Assembly: GCF_001645685.2 (NCBI RefSeq)
Contig: NZ_CP017080.1
Span: 1,912,001 to 1,976,000 of the forward strand
DNA: 64,000 nucleotides
Origin: Peribacillus muralis
GTDB lineage: Bacteria > Bacillota > Bacilli > Bacillales > DSM-1321
Direction: 5' to 3'
Shown: piece after piece, positions 1-7,902 of the stretch
Position numbering within the stretch: the first letter of the stretch is position 1
Layout of the letters: every line of letters starts with the position of its first letter
Program-made: the position numbers and the translations under genes
The notes under the pieces: generated by a model
What the model was told of the DNA's origin: nothing
The model's database searches: none
The model's input: only the letters and a program-made list of their open reading frames with translations

Positions 1-1
1 T

Positions 2-91
2 AAAAAATTAATAACTGATTGGAAAAATCTAAGAAGAGAAGCTTTAACGCCAGAGAACTCAAGTGGTCATGGTGGTACGATACGTCCTTAG
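2..91 (+). pseudogene. C-terminal tail of an unrecognised protein
   Basis: An open frame enters from the window edge and gives about 29 residues ending in GHGGTIRP before a stop. The composition looks like real coding sequence. It may be the end of an intact gene that starts outside the window or a fragment; the decayed sequence just downstream favours a fragment of the same accessory locus. The family is not recognised. Confidence 0.35.
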
Positions 92-221
92 AAATAAAAA
101 GATTAGAAAGCAACCATTCATTGGGTGTTTATATTGACGATTGTAAACATAAATGACACTATTTACTTCTGCTATAGACGTCTACAATTACAGAAATGCT
201 AATAATTACACATACACTTTG

Positions 222-627
222 GAGGAACGGACTTACCAAATAGCATATGACTATAATGGAAAAAAACAAAAGATGGAAACTTTGAATATGAAGGTTTTGT
301 GGGAGATATTGATGCTGTGAATCTAGCCGACAAATTATTATCCGATAGAACTAAATCTATTGTTTCAGCTTTTTAAGAATATCACGATAGCGACCAATCA
401 AATACTAGGTATACGAGATAATACCAGAATTAATTCGGTGGACAAGAAAAAGCATTAAGAGATGGTGTGAGAGATATCATGATTGGAAATGATCCAGACA
501 TTAAGACTGTTAGAAAACTTATTCGGGGAAGTGTGTGGCAATAGGTGTTCCTTATTATACCGATGAAGAAGGAGAAATTATTGCGACAACTTTTGCAGGC
601 AAAATCTTAGACCTTTCTGGAAAGTAA
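222..627 (+). pseudogene. decayed coding remnant, frameshifted
   Basis: Three short stretches in different frames read like protein: a segment with FEYEGFVGDIDAVNLADKLL, a segment with KALRDGVRDIMIGNDPDIK, and a final segment with GVPYYTDEEGEIIATTF ending DLSGK-stop. Stops and frame changes separate them, so no intact product is possible. The charged, non-repetitive C-terminal style and the accessory setting would fit a worn polymorphic-toxin or immunity locus, but I cannot name the family. Confidence 0.35.
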
Positions 628-634
628 AAAAGAT

Positions 635-670
635 AGAATGCCATACAATCTTTGGAGTGTATGGCATTCT
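635..670 (-). terminator. rho-independent terminator for the leftward membrane-protein gene
   Basis: A perfect 13-bp stem (AGAATGCCATACA with its complement) and 10-nt loop lie 5 bp beyond the stop codon of the minus-strand gene. On that strand the stem runs into a T-rich tail. Confidence 0.75.
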
Positions 671-674
671 CCTG

Positions 675-1136
675 TTAAAATTGATTTGATTGATCAGATT
701 TATTTTCAATGAGAACATCCGTTGAAAAATTGTAAGATATTGTTTTAGTTGATTTTTCAAATCTCATTGTTATTGTAACATTTTCTTTGTTTTTCCAAGT
801 TGCATTATATCTTTCTTTATGGTTAGACTCTTTTAAGTTATCTACTCTTATCTTTTTAGTTTTTATGGTTTTTCCATCAGATGAAAAATACACTTTTACT
901 GCCTCAGAGCCTCGAAGCAAACCATTTCCGTATTCATAAATTTCAACCTCAGCATTTCCATCTGGTGAATTACTTCCAGTAAGGAAAGTTTGTTCAAAGT
1001 ATATCCAATAAATTCCGTAAGAGAGAGAAACTAAAAGAACTGCTAATAGACTAAAAATTAAGGTTTTGAATGTTTTTCTTTTAGTAACTCTAATTTCTTC
1101 TTTAATTATGTTATCTTCTGATGACCATTTTTCCAT
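675..1136 (-). CDS. small membrane-anchored protein, DUF5412-like
   Basis: The product is about 153 residues with a basic N-terminus (TKRKTFK), one membrane segment (about residues 24-44) and an extracytoplasmic domain. The motif SPDGNAEVEIYEYGNG resembles the SPDGKY start of DUF5412 proteins of Bacillus. I chose the internal ATG at 1136 because it has AAGGTGG seven bases upstream; an in-frame start 36 bases earlier has no such site. It stands alone between remnants and is followed at once by a strong hairpin. The function is unknown; family assignment is by motif memory only. Confidence 0.6.
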   Translation of the reverse strand: MEKWSSEDNIIKEEIRVTKRKTFKTLIFSLLAVLLVSLSYGIYWIYFEQTFLTGSNSPDGNAEVEIYEYGNGLLRGSEAVKVYFSSDGKTIKTKKIRVDNLKESNHKERYNATWKNKENVTITMRFEKSTKTISYNFSTDVLIENKSDQSNQF

Positions 1137-1431
1137 AAAGCACCACCTTGATGATATAATAACATTTACCATCGATAATTAAAAAAGAGTAGAACAAAGT
1201 ATTATCAATTTACTAGAGAATATTATTGGATACTTGTGTGGGTATCTTTGAGAATCCAATAAAAAGAAATTAAAATATAGATAAAATAATTTAATTATTT
1301 TAAAGTCATAAACTTTGAACGAGAGCGTCCTAAATAGGATGCTTTTATTTGGGTAATAAAATATTCCATTTTTCATTGATGATTGTAAATATAAATGGTG
1401 TAATTAATATATAGTAAGGAGGGGAAAACAA

Positions 1432-1632
1432 GTGAACATGGATGATGTAGAGAGAGGTTTTAGTCTAGTAGTGATGACGGTCACAACAGTCACCGCAATC
1501 ATAGCAACTAAAAAAAATCTTAGCGACCTAAAGGATAAAGCGACACTCCCAGTCAAAGAAACGTCGCAAGTAAGGTCTAAGGGGAAGGGGAATTTTCTTC
1601 CTCTTCTAATCATTTTACCATGTTCGCTTTAA
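1432..1632 (+). CDS. small hypothetical protein with one hydrophobic segment
   Basis: A 66-residue ORF starts at GTG behind a strong AAGGAGGGG site with 7-base spacing. It has an acidic N-terminus, a hydrophobic stretch (VVMTVTTVTAIIATKK), a polar middle and a short hydrophobic end. It is followed by another small membrane ORF and an HTH gene, an arrangement common in phage- or plasmid-derived islands of Bacillus. No family is recognised; the good ribosome site is the main support. Confidence 0.45.
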   Translation: MNMDDVERGFSLVVMTVTTVTAIIATKKNLSDLKDKATLPVKETSQVRSKGKGNFLPLLIILPCSL

Positions 1633-1636
1633 AATT

Positions 1637-1816
1637 ATGAAAAAAAATGATTGGTTTTTCATTGCGATTTTGGGATTGTGTGTGTTTAATCTCTTTACCA
1701 TCAATTTTAAGAACCCTCACTGGATAGAGATTGTGACTATCGTTTTAACTGTCCTTGCACTATTGATTACGATATTTAACCTATTCTTAAAGTGGAGGAT
1801 GAGGAAAGGTGAATGA
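1637..1816 (+). CDS. 59-residue membrane protein
   Basis: An ATG at 1637 opens 59 codons giving a short basic start, then two hydrophobic segments (about residues 6-21 and 28-50) and a basic tail (LKWRMRKGE). That topology is typical of a two-pass small membrane protein such as a holin-like or accessory peptide. Its stop codon overlaps the GTG start of the next gene, which suggests translational coupling. There is no strong ribosome site directly before the ATG, so it may be coupled to the ORF ending at 1632. Confidence 0.45.
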   Translation: MKKNDWFFIAILGLCVFNLFTINFKNPHWIEIVTIVLTVLALLITIFNLFLKWRMRKGE

Positions 1817-2117
1817 GCAAGAGTTTCACTTTAAAAATATAGAAGAGCTTAAACAATTTATTGAAAATGATATTGTGACCACTAAAGAAGCAACAGATCT
1901 AATAGGTTGTTCAAGACAAAACATTAAACAGTTGGTGGATTATGGCACATTGAATCCTATTAAAGTAACATCACGTGAGCGTTTGTTTTTTGAAAGTGGA
2001 TATCTTAAATTACAAAATGAAAAGAAAATAAACTTTGGAAAGTCTTCTCATTTATGGGGCGGCTTTTTGAATTGGAGAAGGAGTGGAGGAATATGCCAAA
2101 GACAACTCAAGAATTAG
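1809..2117 (+). CDS. small helix-turn-helix DNA-binding protein, C-terminus probably frameshifted
   Basis: The 102-residue product contains TTKEATDLIGCSRQNIKQLVDYG, an excisionase/MerR-like winged HTH that reads a motif and then a short wing (residues about 23-60). A GTG start is used, with GAGGAAAG upstream and an 8-bp overlap with the previous ORF. The last 25-30 residues (FLNWRRSGGICQRQLKN) are unlike the rest and the frame is overrun by another good ribosome site, so an ancestral longer protein may have been shortened by a frameshift. Probably a regulator of the accessory locus. Confidence 0.55.
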   Translation: MNEQEFHFKNIEELKQFIENDIVTTKEATDLIGCSRQNIKQLVDYGTLNPIKVTSRERLFFESGYLKLQNEKKINFGKSSHLWGGFLNWRRSGGICQRQLKN

Positions 2118-2179
2118 CAAAGGAAAAAGTTATTGCATTGCTTACGAGCTATGATGGCGTACATCGACTACGATACTAA
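2093..2179 (+). CDS. 28-codon ORF behind a strong ribosome site, possibly truncated
   Basis: ATG at 2093 follows GGAGGA at ideal spacing and reads MPKTTQELAKEKVIALLTSY before stopping after 28 codons. It overlaps the end of the HTH gene in another frame. The sequence looks like the start of a larger helical protein, so it is likely a truncated gene rather than a mature peptide. Confidence 0.3.
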   Translation: MPKTTQELAKEKVIALLTSYDGVHRLRY

Positions 2180-2637
2180 GGAAGATTAGTACAGTATTCG
2201 ACTTGATAAGGAAAAAATTGATACCAATACTTGTGATTGACGAGGCCTACATTTTCGTTTATGGAGTTAAGCTAATTGATGGTTTTCTTAAAGGCCTTCA
2301 GCCTGATCATCGATTGAATCTCTTCAAGAACATCATCATTTTCTTGTACATTTACATCCGAACTAGCAAAAACGCTTTCTATACAGATGGAGAATGATAT
2401 TTTAAGGCAAGCAACACTGATACTAGGACGAAATTAAATGTTAATGAGCGGCTTTTTAAAAAATCAAAATGATAAAATGAATTCAAGGATCTGGTACAAA
2501 TACGTTACTATTTTGAAAAGTGGAGAGTTATGTTTGCTTACCGTAGGTGTGAAATGGAGCTTTAATGCGTTATTATAGGATAGTAAGAGAAAGTGAATTG
2601 CTAAATTGAAATACATAAAAAGGATGGGTGAATACGA
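2180..2637. other. 458 bp of decayed sequence
   Basis: No intact gene is supported. A plus-strand ORF (2203-2397) contains PILVIDEAY, reminiscent of the Walker B strand of IS-associated AAA ATPases, but nothing else of that family follows. The minus strand over 2270-2410 has a stretch (VNVQENDDVLEEIQSM) that also looks coding. Both are best read as fragments. Confidence 0.3.
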
Positions 2638-2952
2638 ATGGCAATAGTTGATGTAACGGTTATTCCTGTCGGTACACAAACCCCAAGTGTGAGCAGTTAT
2701 GTGGCAGATATCCAAAGGGTATTAAAGCAATATGAAAATAAGGGAGAGATTCAATTTCAACTGACTCCCATGAATACAATCATTGAAGGCGACTTGCCAA
2801 AGTTGTTTGAAGTGATCCAAGCGATGCACGAAATACCTTTTGAAAAAGGTCTTGCTAGAGTTTGTACGAATATCCGAATTGATGATCGTCGTGATAAAGA
2901 ACGCAAGATGGAAGACAAAGTAAAGCGAGTGGAGAGTTTACTTGAAGAATAA
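2638..2952 (+). CDS. thiamine-binding protein, MTH1187/YqgV family
   Basis: The 104-residue product is a complete member of the DUF77/MTH1187 family, ferredoxin-like fold proteins that bind thiamine or its precursors. It shows the family pattern: a first strand VDVTVIPVGTQTPSVSSYVADIQ, the central FQLTPMNTIIEGDLPKLFEVIQAMHE and a late strand RVCTNIRIDDRRD, followed by a charged tail. The family's role is probably thiamine-precursor delivery or salvage in the cytoplasm. AAGGATGGG precedes the ATG. No TPP riboswitch is visible upstream, and the gene stands alone. Confidence 0.88.
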   Translation: MAIVDVTVIPVGTQTPSVSSYVADIQRVLKQYENKGEIQFQLTPMNTIIEGDLPKLFEVIQAMHEIPFEKGLARVCTNIRIDDRRDKERKMEDKVKRVESLLEE

Positions 2953-3107
2953 AAGTTGCTATAAGTATTAGTTCTAGCAATGAAATGTTATAAACTAAGC
3001 ATTATATTAGGATAAGTAGTCCATTAGAAGAGCTGATTTTCAGAAGTATCTTGGAACCGAAAGAAAGGTTCTCGAATCCTCCTGTAATCATTTTGCAAAT
3101 AAAAAGC

Positions 3108-3145
3108 GGTGGAAGCTTGATTCTAAACTTTCACCGTTTTTTTAA
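3108..3145 (+). terminator. terminator after the thiamine-binding gene
   Basis: CGGTGGAAG pairs with CTTTCACCG (one G-U pair) across a 12-nt loop, followed by seven T residues. Confidence 0.75.
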
Positions 3146-3224
3146 ATTTTAACGGTTGTTTTCTAAAAGATTGTTGCTTTCTAGATGAAAAATTAATGTT
3201 GCGGTATCAGTGCATAATAAAGCA

Positions 3225-3248
3225 GATAGGTGAAAGAAATCACCTATC
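3225..3248. other. perfect 9-bp hairpin of unknown role
   Basis: GATAGGTGA and TCACCTATC are separated by six bases. No T-run follows on either strand, so it is not a standard terminator. It lies in the 420-bp gap between the thiamine-binding gene and the next ORF, which otherwise holds only the terminator at 3108. Confidence 0.4.
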
Positions 3249-3375
3249 ACAGCATCAATTTCTTCAGCCTTAACCGGCATTCATTAATGATTAATTAGTT
3301 AAATATTAAGACTATTTAGTTTACTTGGGTTGATAGGTAATATATACTAGAAGAAAATCATTAGGAGTTGACTTT

Positions 3376-3756
3376 ATGCTTGATAAGATCCGGAATAAAT
3401 TTATTCCTGCACTAGAAACGGGAGAAGAAGTGGGTAATATCTATTCTATTTTACCCCGGCCTGGAACCATTATTGCCGAGGCCACTGATGAAGAAATGGA
3501 AAAGGCAGCAGAGCTTGAAATCAAACATTATGCTCTGATGCGGCTGCAGGATATGAATATACAATTTGATGGATCGTCTTATAAGGAACTATTGAAAGAT
3601 TTTCAAGACTTTGAAGCCGATTCGTGTAAATTTTGGAGAGGTGTAGCTAGCCGCATATCAGTTCCATATGAATGGCCAATAAGAATTGATCATGCAAACG
3701 GCCCTATTTATCTTGGGGGCGATTTATACGAAGAAGAAGAAGAGACAGAAGATTGA
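3376..3756 (+). CDS. hypothetical acidic protein
   Basis: A 126-residue soluble protein with no signal peptide and a very acidic tail (GDLYEEEEETED). It starts at ATG behind TTAGGAGTTG. The body alternates short helices (DEEMEKAAELEIKHYALMRLQDM) and a Trp-containing region (CKFWRGVASRISVPYEWPIRID). The family is not recognised. The single-gene unit is closed by a clear terminator, so it is almost certainly expressed. Confidence 0.6.
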   Translation: MLDKIRNKFIPALETGEEVGNIYSILPRPGTIIAEATDEEMEKAAELEIKHYALMRLQDMNIQFDGSSYKELLKDFQDFEADSCKFWRGVASRISVPYEWPIRIDHANGPIYLGGDLYEEEEETED

Positions 3757-3789
3757 TAGAAGCATATATAGCGGAATAGGAAGTGAACG

Positions 3790-3825
3790 AAGAGCGTTAG
3801 CCAATGAAGGTAACGCTCTTTGTGT
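3790..3825 (+). terminator. terminator after the acidic protein gene
   Basis: AAGAGCGTTA and TAACGCTCTT form a perfect 10-bp stem with an 11-nt loop; a moderately T-rich tail follows. Confidence 0.65.
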
Positions 3826-3871
3826 TTGCAATTTTAGACTGATTAATGAGAAAGATTGATTTTCCTTCAAG

Positions 3872-3896
3872 ATTGAACGAAATGGTTTCGTTCAAT
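3872..3896. other. 11-bp perfect hairpin in a 377-bp intergenic gap
   Basis: ATTGAACGAAA and TTTCGTTCAAT flank a 3-base loop. There is no T-run. The rest of 3826-4133 shows no gene that I can support. Confidence 0.4.
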
Positions 3897-4133
3897 AAGA
3901 CCTAGATCATAAAAAAGAGCCTCTTTTATTTGTTGGTGATTCCAACAATCCATCAATCATTTAAACGAGTGGGATTCATTAGACTCCCCATTATAGATAA
4001 GGTAGCCAAGTACAGGATGAATAAGAAAGGTTCCCACAAACTGTTCTATCAGATTGTAAGGTTTTTTTAGATGGAATGAAAAGAGGTTTTTGAAATGTGC
4101 ATACAGAGATGACTTTAAGAGTACAAACACTAT

Positions 4134-4442
4134 TTAAAACAAATGGATCGTATATGCATCTATTTTTAGGGGGTCATTTAATAATTCCATTGGTTTTGTT
4201 TTCATTCCAAGTTCATGGCACGTTTGGGGAATTAATTCAAGGATTTCATCATTGGCAAATTCATAATGAAACGTTGATTTTAATGAATGTTCCAGTTCTA
4301 TTGTACTTATTTTATTAAACTTTTCACCTACTATGATCAAATCGTATTTTTTCATGACCTCTTTCCAAGATTCTTTGGAATCGATTGTTAAAGCGGATTT
4401 TCTCAGTTCAATTAATACCTCGGTTAATTTTTGCCGTTTCAC
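4134..4442 (-). CDS. hypothetical protein, paralogue of the gene at 10407-10718
   Basis: A 102-residue soluble protein read from a GTG behind a GGGGGTG site. It aligns along its full length with the product at 10407-10718: shared blocks include TEVLIEL/KEVLVQL, TIDS, SW, DLIIVGE.FNKI, IE..HSLK and the ends IHLF/IELF. A clear pair of paralogues, about 8 kb apart on the same strand, both small single-gene units. No known domain is recognised; the conserved D-L-I-x-x-G-E-x-F-N-K-I core may be the functional part. Confidence 0.6.
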   Translation of the reverse strand: MKRQKLTEVLIELRKSALTIDSKESWKEVMKKYDLIIVGEKFNKISTIELEHSLKSTFHYEFANDEILELIPQTCHELGMKTKPMELLNDPLKIDAYTIHLF

Positions 4443-4696
4443 CGTATTAACACCCCCAATCTAATTAGGTATATTATATCGAAAATAAGATGGGAAATCG
4501 GTATAAATGCTCAAAAACCCCATTTTTCTAGATGATTTTGATTCATAAGTGGCGTGTTAAATGATTTGATGGAAAAAAGAAGGTACCGACGAGTTTATGC
4601 ATGGATAGATATCAAATAAGATGAAGGCTTCCTCGTAATAAAGGGTTAAGTATTTAATATAACAATAATAATGTGATAAAAAACAACATTTTTTTA

Positions 4697-4725
4697 TTGT
4701 AAAACAATAAAAAATGTATTAAAAT
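4697..4725 (+). promoter_or_regulatory. sigma-A-type promoter of the DUF2975 operon
   Basis: TTGTAA, a 17-base spacer and TAAAAT lie 35 bp before the DUF2975 start. The -35 sits in an AT-rich inverted repeat (ACATTTTTTTATTG and its near complement, 4686-4717) that could be an operator. Confidence 0.5.
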
Positions 4726-4759
4726 CAATTTGACAATAAATTAGTGAGGTGTTTTTTTC

Positions 4760-5242
4760 ATGAATCGAGTGTCGACGCAGTTTTTAAAGATAGCCGTTAT
4801 TCTTATAGGACTGCCGGTTCTTGCTTTATGCATCTTTTTGGTGCCTGAAATAGCAAAGTTTGCCGTAGAGTCATTTCCAAACATACCCTATTTGAATTAT
4901 TTTGTTTTTGTTTATATGTATGTAACGGCGATGCCTTTTTACATTGCCTTATATCAAGCTTTTAAGCTTTTAAGCTATATTGACAAGAATAAGGCATTCT
5001 CGGAATTGTCTGTAAGGGCGTTAAAGAATATAAAAAATTGTGCGCTTACGATCAGTATTTTGTATGTATTAGGCATGCCATTCTTTTATTTCATGGCAGA
5101 GCTTGACGATGCCCCAGGTATCATAGTAATTGGGTTGATCATTATTTTTGCTTCTATGGTAATAGCGGTTTTTGCTGCTGTTCTTCAACGGCTCTTAAAA
5201 AATGCCATAGATATAAAATCAGAAAATGATTTAACGGTCTGA
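4760..5242 (+). CDS. DUF2975 membrane protein
   Basis: 160 residues with four predicted membrane segments (about 8-30, 47-68, 92-115 and 120-146), matching the size and layout of DUF2975 proteins. A conserved YQAFKLLSYIDKNKAFSELSVRALKNIK loop follows the second segment. In Bacillaceae such proteins are commonly paired with a YozG-type HTH protein, exactly as here: the stop codon lies next to the ribosome site of the HTH gene. The role is unknown; the pairing suggests a membrane partner that controls or is controlled by the HTH protein. Confidence 0.8.
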   Translation: MNRVSTQFLKIAVILIGLPVLALCIFLVPEIAKFAVESFPNIPYLNYFVFVYMYVTAMPFYIALYQAFKLLSYIDKNKAFSELSVRALKNIKNCALTISILYVLGMPFFYFMAELDDAPGIIVIGLIIIFASMVIAVFAAVLQRLLKNAIDIKSENDLTV

Positions 5243-5252
5243 GGTGAATGAC

Positions 5253-5471
5253 ATGGCAATTGTAATCAATATTGATGTGATGCTCGCAAAAAGGAAAATG
5301 AGTGTTACGGAACTTTCCGAAAGGGTGGGGATCACTATGGCTAACCTTTCGATCTTGAAAAATGGAAAGGCAAAAGCGATTCGGTTATCAACGTTAGAGG
5401 CAATTTGTAAGGCTTTAGAATGTCAGCCTGGAGATATATTGGAATACCGAAATGATGAAGTTTCGCAGTGA
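5253..5471 (+). CDS. YozG-like Xre/Cro HTH regulator
   Basis: A 72-residue protein that is almost only an HTH: VINIDVMLAKRKMSVTELSERVG, then the recognition segment ITMANLSILKNGKAKAIRLSTLEAICKAL and the ending CQPGDILEY typical of this family. ATG at 5253 has GAGGTGA five bases upstream; the GTG nine bases earlier lies inside the ribosome site. It follows the DUF2975 gene by 10 bp, so the two form one operon and probably a functional pair. It may repress its own promoter at 4697. Confidence 0.85.
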   Translation: MAIVINIDVMLAKRKMSVTELSERVGITMANLSILKNGKAKAIRLSTLEAICKALECQPGDILEYRNDEVSQ

Positions 5472-5487
5472 AAGAGGGGAACTGAAC

Positions 5488-6312
5488 ATGCATGTAACCG
5501 TAAAAAAAATGGAGTCGCAAATCATGAGGGCAACAAAACAGCTCGTCCGCTTTGGCTGGGAACAGGCTTTATCTTGTTTGTTTCCGGCCGTCATCTTTGC
5601 CTCCTTGGCTTTAACGAAATTCCTGCCGCTTCCCTTTCTCCAGCGGTATGACTGGCTGCTGATCATCTGCCTTCTGATGCAGTGGTTAATGTTTCGTTCC
5701 GGCCTGGAAACGCGGGATGAACTAAAGGTGATCACGTTGTTCCACCTTATTGGACTTGCGCTTGAGCTTTTTAAAGTACATATGGGTTCCTGGTCTTATC
5801 CAGAGGAAGGTTATTCCAAGTTTTTTGGTGTACCTTTATATAGCGGTTTTATGTATGCCAGTGTAGCGAGTTATCTTTGCCAGGCGTGGAGAAGGTTAAA
5901 CGTTGAACTGGTTAACTGGCCACCGTTTTGGGTGGTTGTAGCTCTTGCGGCTGCTATTTATTTGAATTTCTTCATCCATCATTTTTGGCTGGATGTTCGT
6001 TGGGTGCTATCTGGGCTTGTCATTATCGTTTTTTGGCAATCATGGGTCATATATGAAATTGGGGGAACCCGTTATCGAATGCCACTCGCGCTTTCTTTTG
6101 TACTCATCGGTTTTTTTATCTGGATAGCGGAAAATATCGCAACATTCTTTGGAGCGTGGGAATACCCAAACCAAACAGATGCGTGGAGTCTCGTTCATCT
6201 AGGAAAGGTGAGTTCCTGGCTCTTACTGGTGATCGTCAGCTTTCTTATAGTCGCGACGTTAAAGCAGGTTAAAGGTAAAACCACTTCCACCAATAGAAAT
6301 TCCGTTTTATAA
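5488..6312 (+). CDS. DUF817 family integral membrane protein (YoaT-like)
   Basis: 274 residues with seven to eight hydrophobic segments and family-typical motifs: VHMGSWSYPE near residue 105, GVPLYSGFMYASVASY, and the late FGAWEYPNQTDAW motif. The start at 5488 is preceded by AGAGGGG. It follows the HTH gene by 16 bp and may be read from the same promoter. DUF817 proteins have no assigned function. The conserved GSWSYPE and GAWEYPNQ motifs in loop regions suggest a buried polar site. Confidence 0.85.
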   Translation: MHVTVKKMESQIMRATKQLVRFGWEQALSCLFPAVIFASLALTKFLPLPFLQRYDWLLIICLLMQWLMFRSGLETRDELKVITLFHLIGLALELFKVHMGSWSYPEEGYSKFFGVPLYSGFMYASVASYLCQAWRRLNVELVNWPPFWVVVALAAAIYLNFFIHHFWLDVRWVLSGLVIIVFWQSWVIYEIGGTRYRMPLALSFVLIGFFIWIAENIATFFGAWEYPNQTDAWSLVHLGKVSSWLLLVIVSFLIVATLKQVKGKTTSTNRNSVL

Positions 6313-6490
6313 CGGTTGACCTTTCATTTTGTACAAAAAGCAATGTTGTCATGTACCACTATATCAAGGAAGCTTGATGCTCATGCAAACCATTTGCTTG
6401 TTTGTTATTTTTTCACCGCAAACATTCATTGTCCAAACGGATGTTTTCCCCTTTGCATAAAATGATACATGATCATAAGGAGGAATATAC

Positions 6491-7366
6491 GTGAGAAAGA
6501 AACTGTTGACGACGAGCTCGAAAGGTTTGATGGAAGATTCATTTCCGTTCCAGCTGTATCAAAAAGCAAAAAAATATGGAATTTGGAATCCTCAGCATAT
6601 TAATTTTTCACAAGATCAAGAAGACTGGAAAACGTTATCAGTTAAAGAAAAGAATTGGATGTTAAGACTCCTCGCTCAATTCCAGGGAGGGGAAGAGGCG
6701 GTTACTCTTGATTTACTTCCATTGCTTCGGGTGGTTGCGGAAGAAGGCAGGCTGGAGGAAGAGATGTTCCTTACTACCTTTTTATGTGATGAAGCCAAAC
6801 ATACTGAATTCTTTCGGCTGGTTTTGAATGCCATTGGTGAAAAAGGAGATCTTTCGCACTTGCATTCCAATAGCTATCGTAAAATATTTTATGATATTCT
6901 CCCAGAAACAATGGAGCGTCTTTGGCATGAACAAACCCCCGAGGCAATAGCTGACGCAGCTACGGTGTATAATATGTTTGTAGAAGGAGTACTGGCTGAA
7001 ACTGGATATAAATCATTTTACGATGGTCTGAAAACGATCGGTAAAATGCCAGGACTTATAGAGGGTATCGATCACTTGAAGAAAGATGAATCAAGACATA
7101 TCGCTTACGGGACATTTTTACTTCAGCGCTTGATTTGTGAGCATCCCCATCTTTTTGATCGGGTGGTTAAGAAGCTCGAAGAATTGGCCCCTCTATCCAT
7201 TTCCTTAAATGCCGAGGGAGTGATCGGTGATGGGGAAAAATTAAAGCAATACAAGTCTGAAATCAGGAAATACTCTGAGAAACAGCTGATGGTAAGAATT
7301 GAAATCCTTGCACGGGCGAAGGGACAGAAAATCGAAGAGATTTATCGATCTACAGGAGCGAACTGA
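6491..7366 (+). CDS. R2-like ligand-binding oxidase (R2lox), Mn/Fe cofactor
   Basis: The 291-residue product is a ferritin-like helical protein of the R2lox group, related to ribonucleotide reductase R2. All metal ligands can be seen: E68 in GGEEAV, E101 and H104 in CDEAKH, E165 in YNMFVEG, E200 and H203 in KDESRH. The residues known to form the autocatalytic Tyr-Val ether cross-link in R2lox are also present (V71 and Y160). The enzyme oxidises a bound fatty-acid-like ligand in characterised members, with the physiological substrate unknown. It starts at GTG behind AAGGAGG and ends at a terminator, so it is a single-gene unit. Confidence 0.9.
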   Translation: MRKKLLTTSSKGLMEDSFPFQLYQKAKKYGIWNPQHINFSQDQEDWKTLSVKEKNWMLRLLAQFQGGEEAVTLDLLPLLRVVAEEGRLEEEMFLTTFLCDEAKHTEFFRLVLNAIGEKGDLSHLHSNSYRKIFYDILPETMERLWHEQTPEAIADAATVYNMFVEGVLAETGYKSFYDGLKTIGKMPGLIEGIDHLKKDESRHIAYGTFLLQRLICEHPHLFDRVVKKLEELAPLSISLNAEGVIGDGEKLKQYKSEIRKYSEKQLMVRIEILARAKGQKIEEIYRSTGAN

Positions 7367-7373
7367 CAAATGA

Positions 7374-7412
7374 TATATAACTAAGAGCATAAAAAATGCT
7401 TTTTAGTTATAT
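7374..7412 (+). terminator. terminator after R2lox
   Basis: ATATAACTAA pairs with TTAGTTATAT around an inner GCAT/ATGC stem, with T-rich sequence after the inner stem. It lies within 10 bp of the stop codon. Confidence 0.65.
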
Positions 7413-7504
7413 ATCTTCTTAAAGTAATGAACATACATTATTTCACCGTAATCCCGACAATAGCATTCATGATTACATAGATCATATTTGTTTCATGCAA
7501 TGAA

Positions 7505-7743
7505 TCATAATGGGCAAATGAGATAATATATGGATTCAACGATAGTGGGAAGTACGGTCCATAAGTTTTGTACGACCAGTGAATTCAATAAAGTCCACTT
7601 TAGTTCATCCATTGAGGGCATGAATCCGGAATAAAGGGTTCGTGCCATTTTATTGATTTCCCAACCTTGATTGAATGAGATGCTTAGGAAATCCTTTTGT
7701 AAAGGACTGGCACGTCCGCTTCACCTCCGTTATGTTTGGTCAT
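7505..7743 (-). pseudogene. frameshifted small gene, family unknown
   Basis: On the minus strand an ATG at 7743 opens MTKHNGGEADVPVLYKRIS and stops. One frame over, the reading continues with SISFNQGWEINKMARTLYSG and MDELKWTLLNSLVVQNLW to a stop near 7505. The composition of the second part looks coding. A single indel would join them. The 540-bp gap 7367-7902 otherwise contains only the R2lox terminator. Confidence 0.3.
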
Positions 7744-7902
7744 TTCTTGAAGGGATGTGAGCGAGAATGGTCTAATAGTAGGGGGGCAAACTGTTTTAAG
7801 TGTTTAATCAAAACTTAATAATTCTTAAGAAATTACGCCACCATTTCTTCAGGTTTGGATTGTAAAGTAAAAGATAAATTCAAACAGATGGGGTGAAGGT
7901 AT

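Noticed and set aside
2400..2637. TPP riboswitch before the thiamine-binding gene
   Set aside because: The CTGAGA and CCTGATCTGG-type elements are missing.
4097..4318. Plus-strand 73-codon ORF
   Set aside because: It is the antisense of the leftward paralogue gene, which has better coding features and a homologue in the window.
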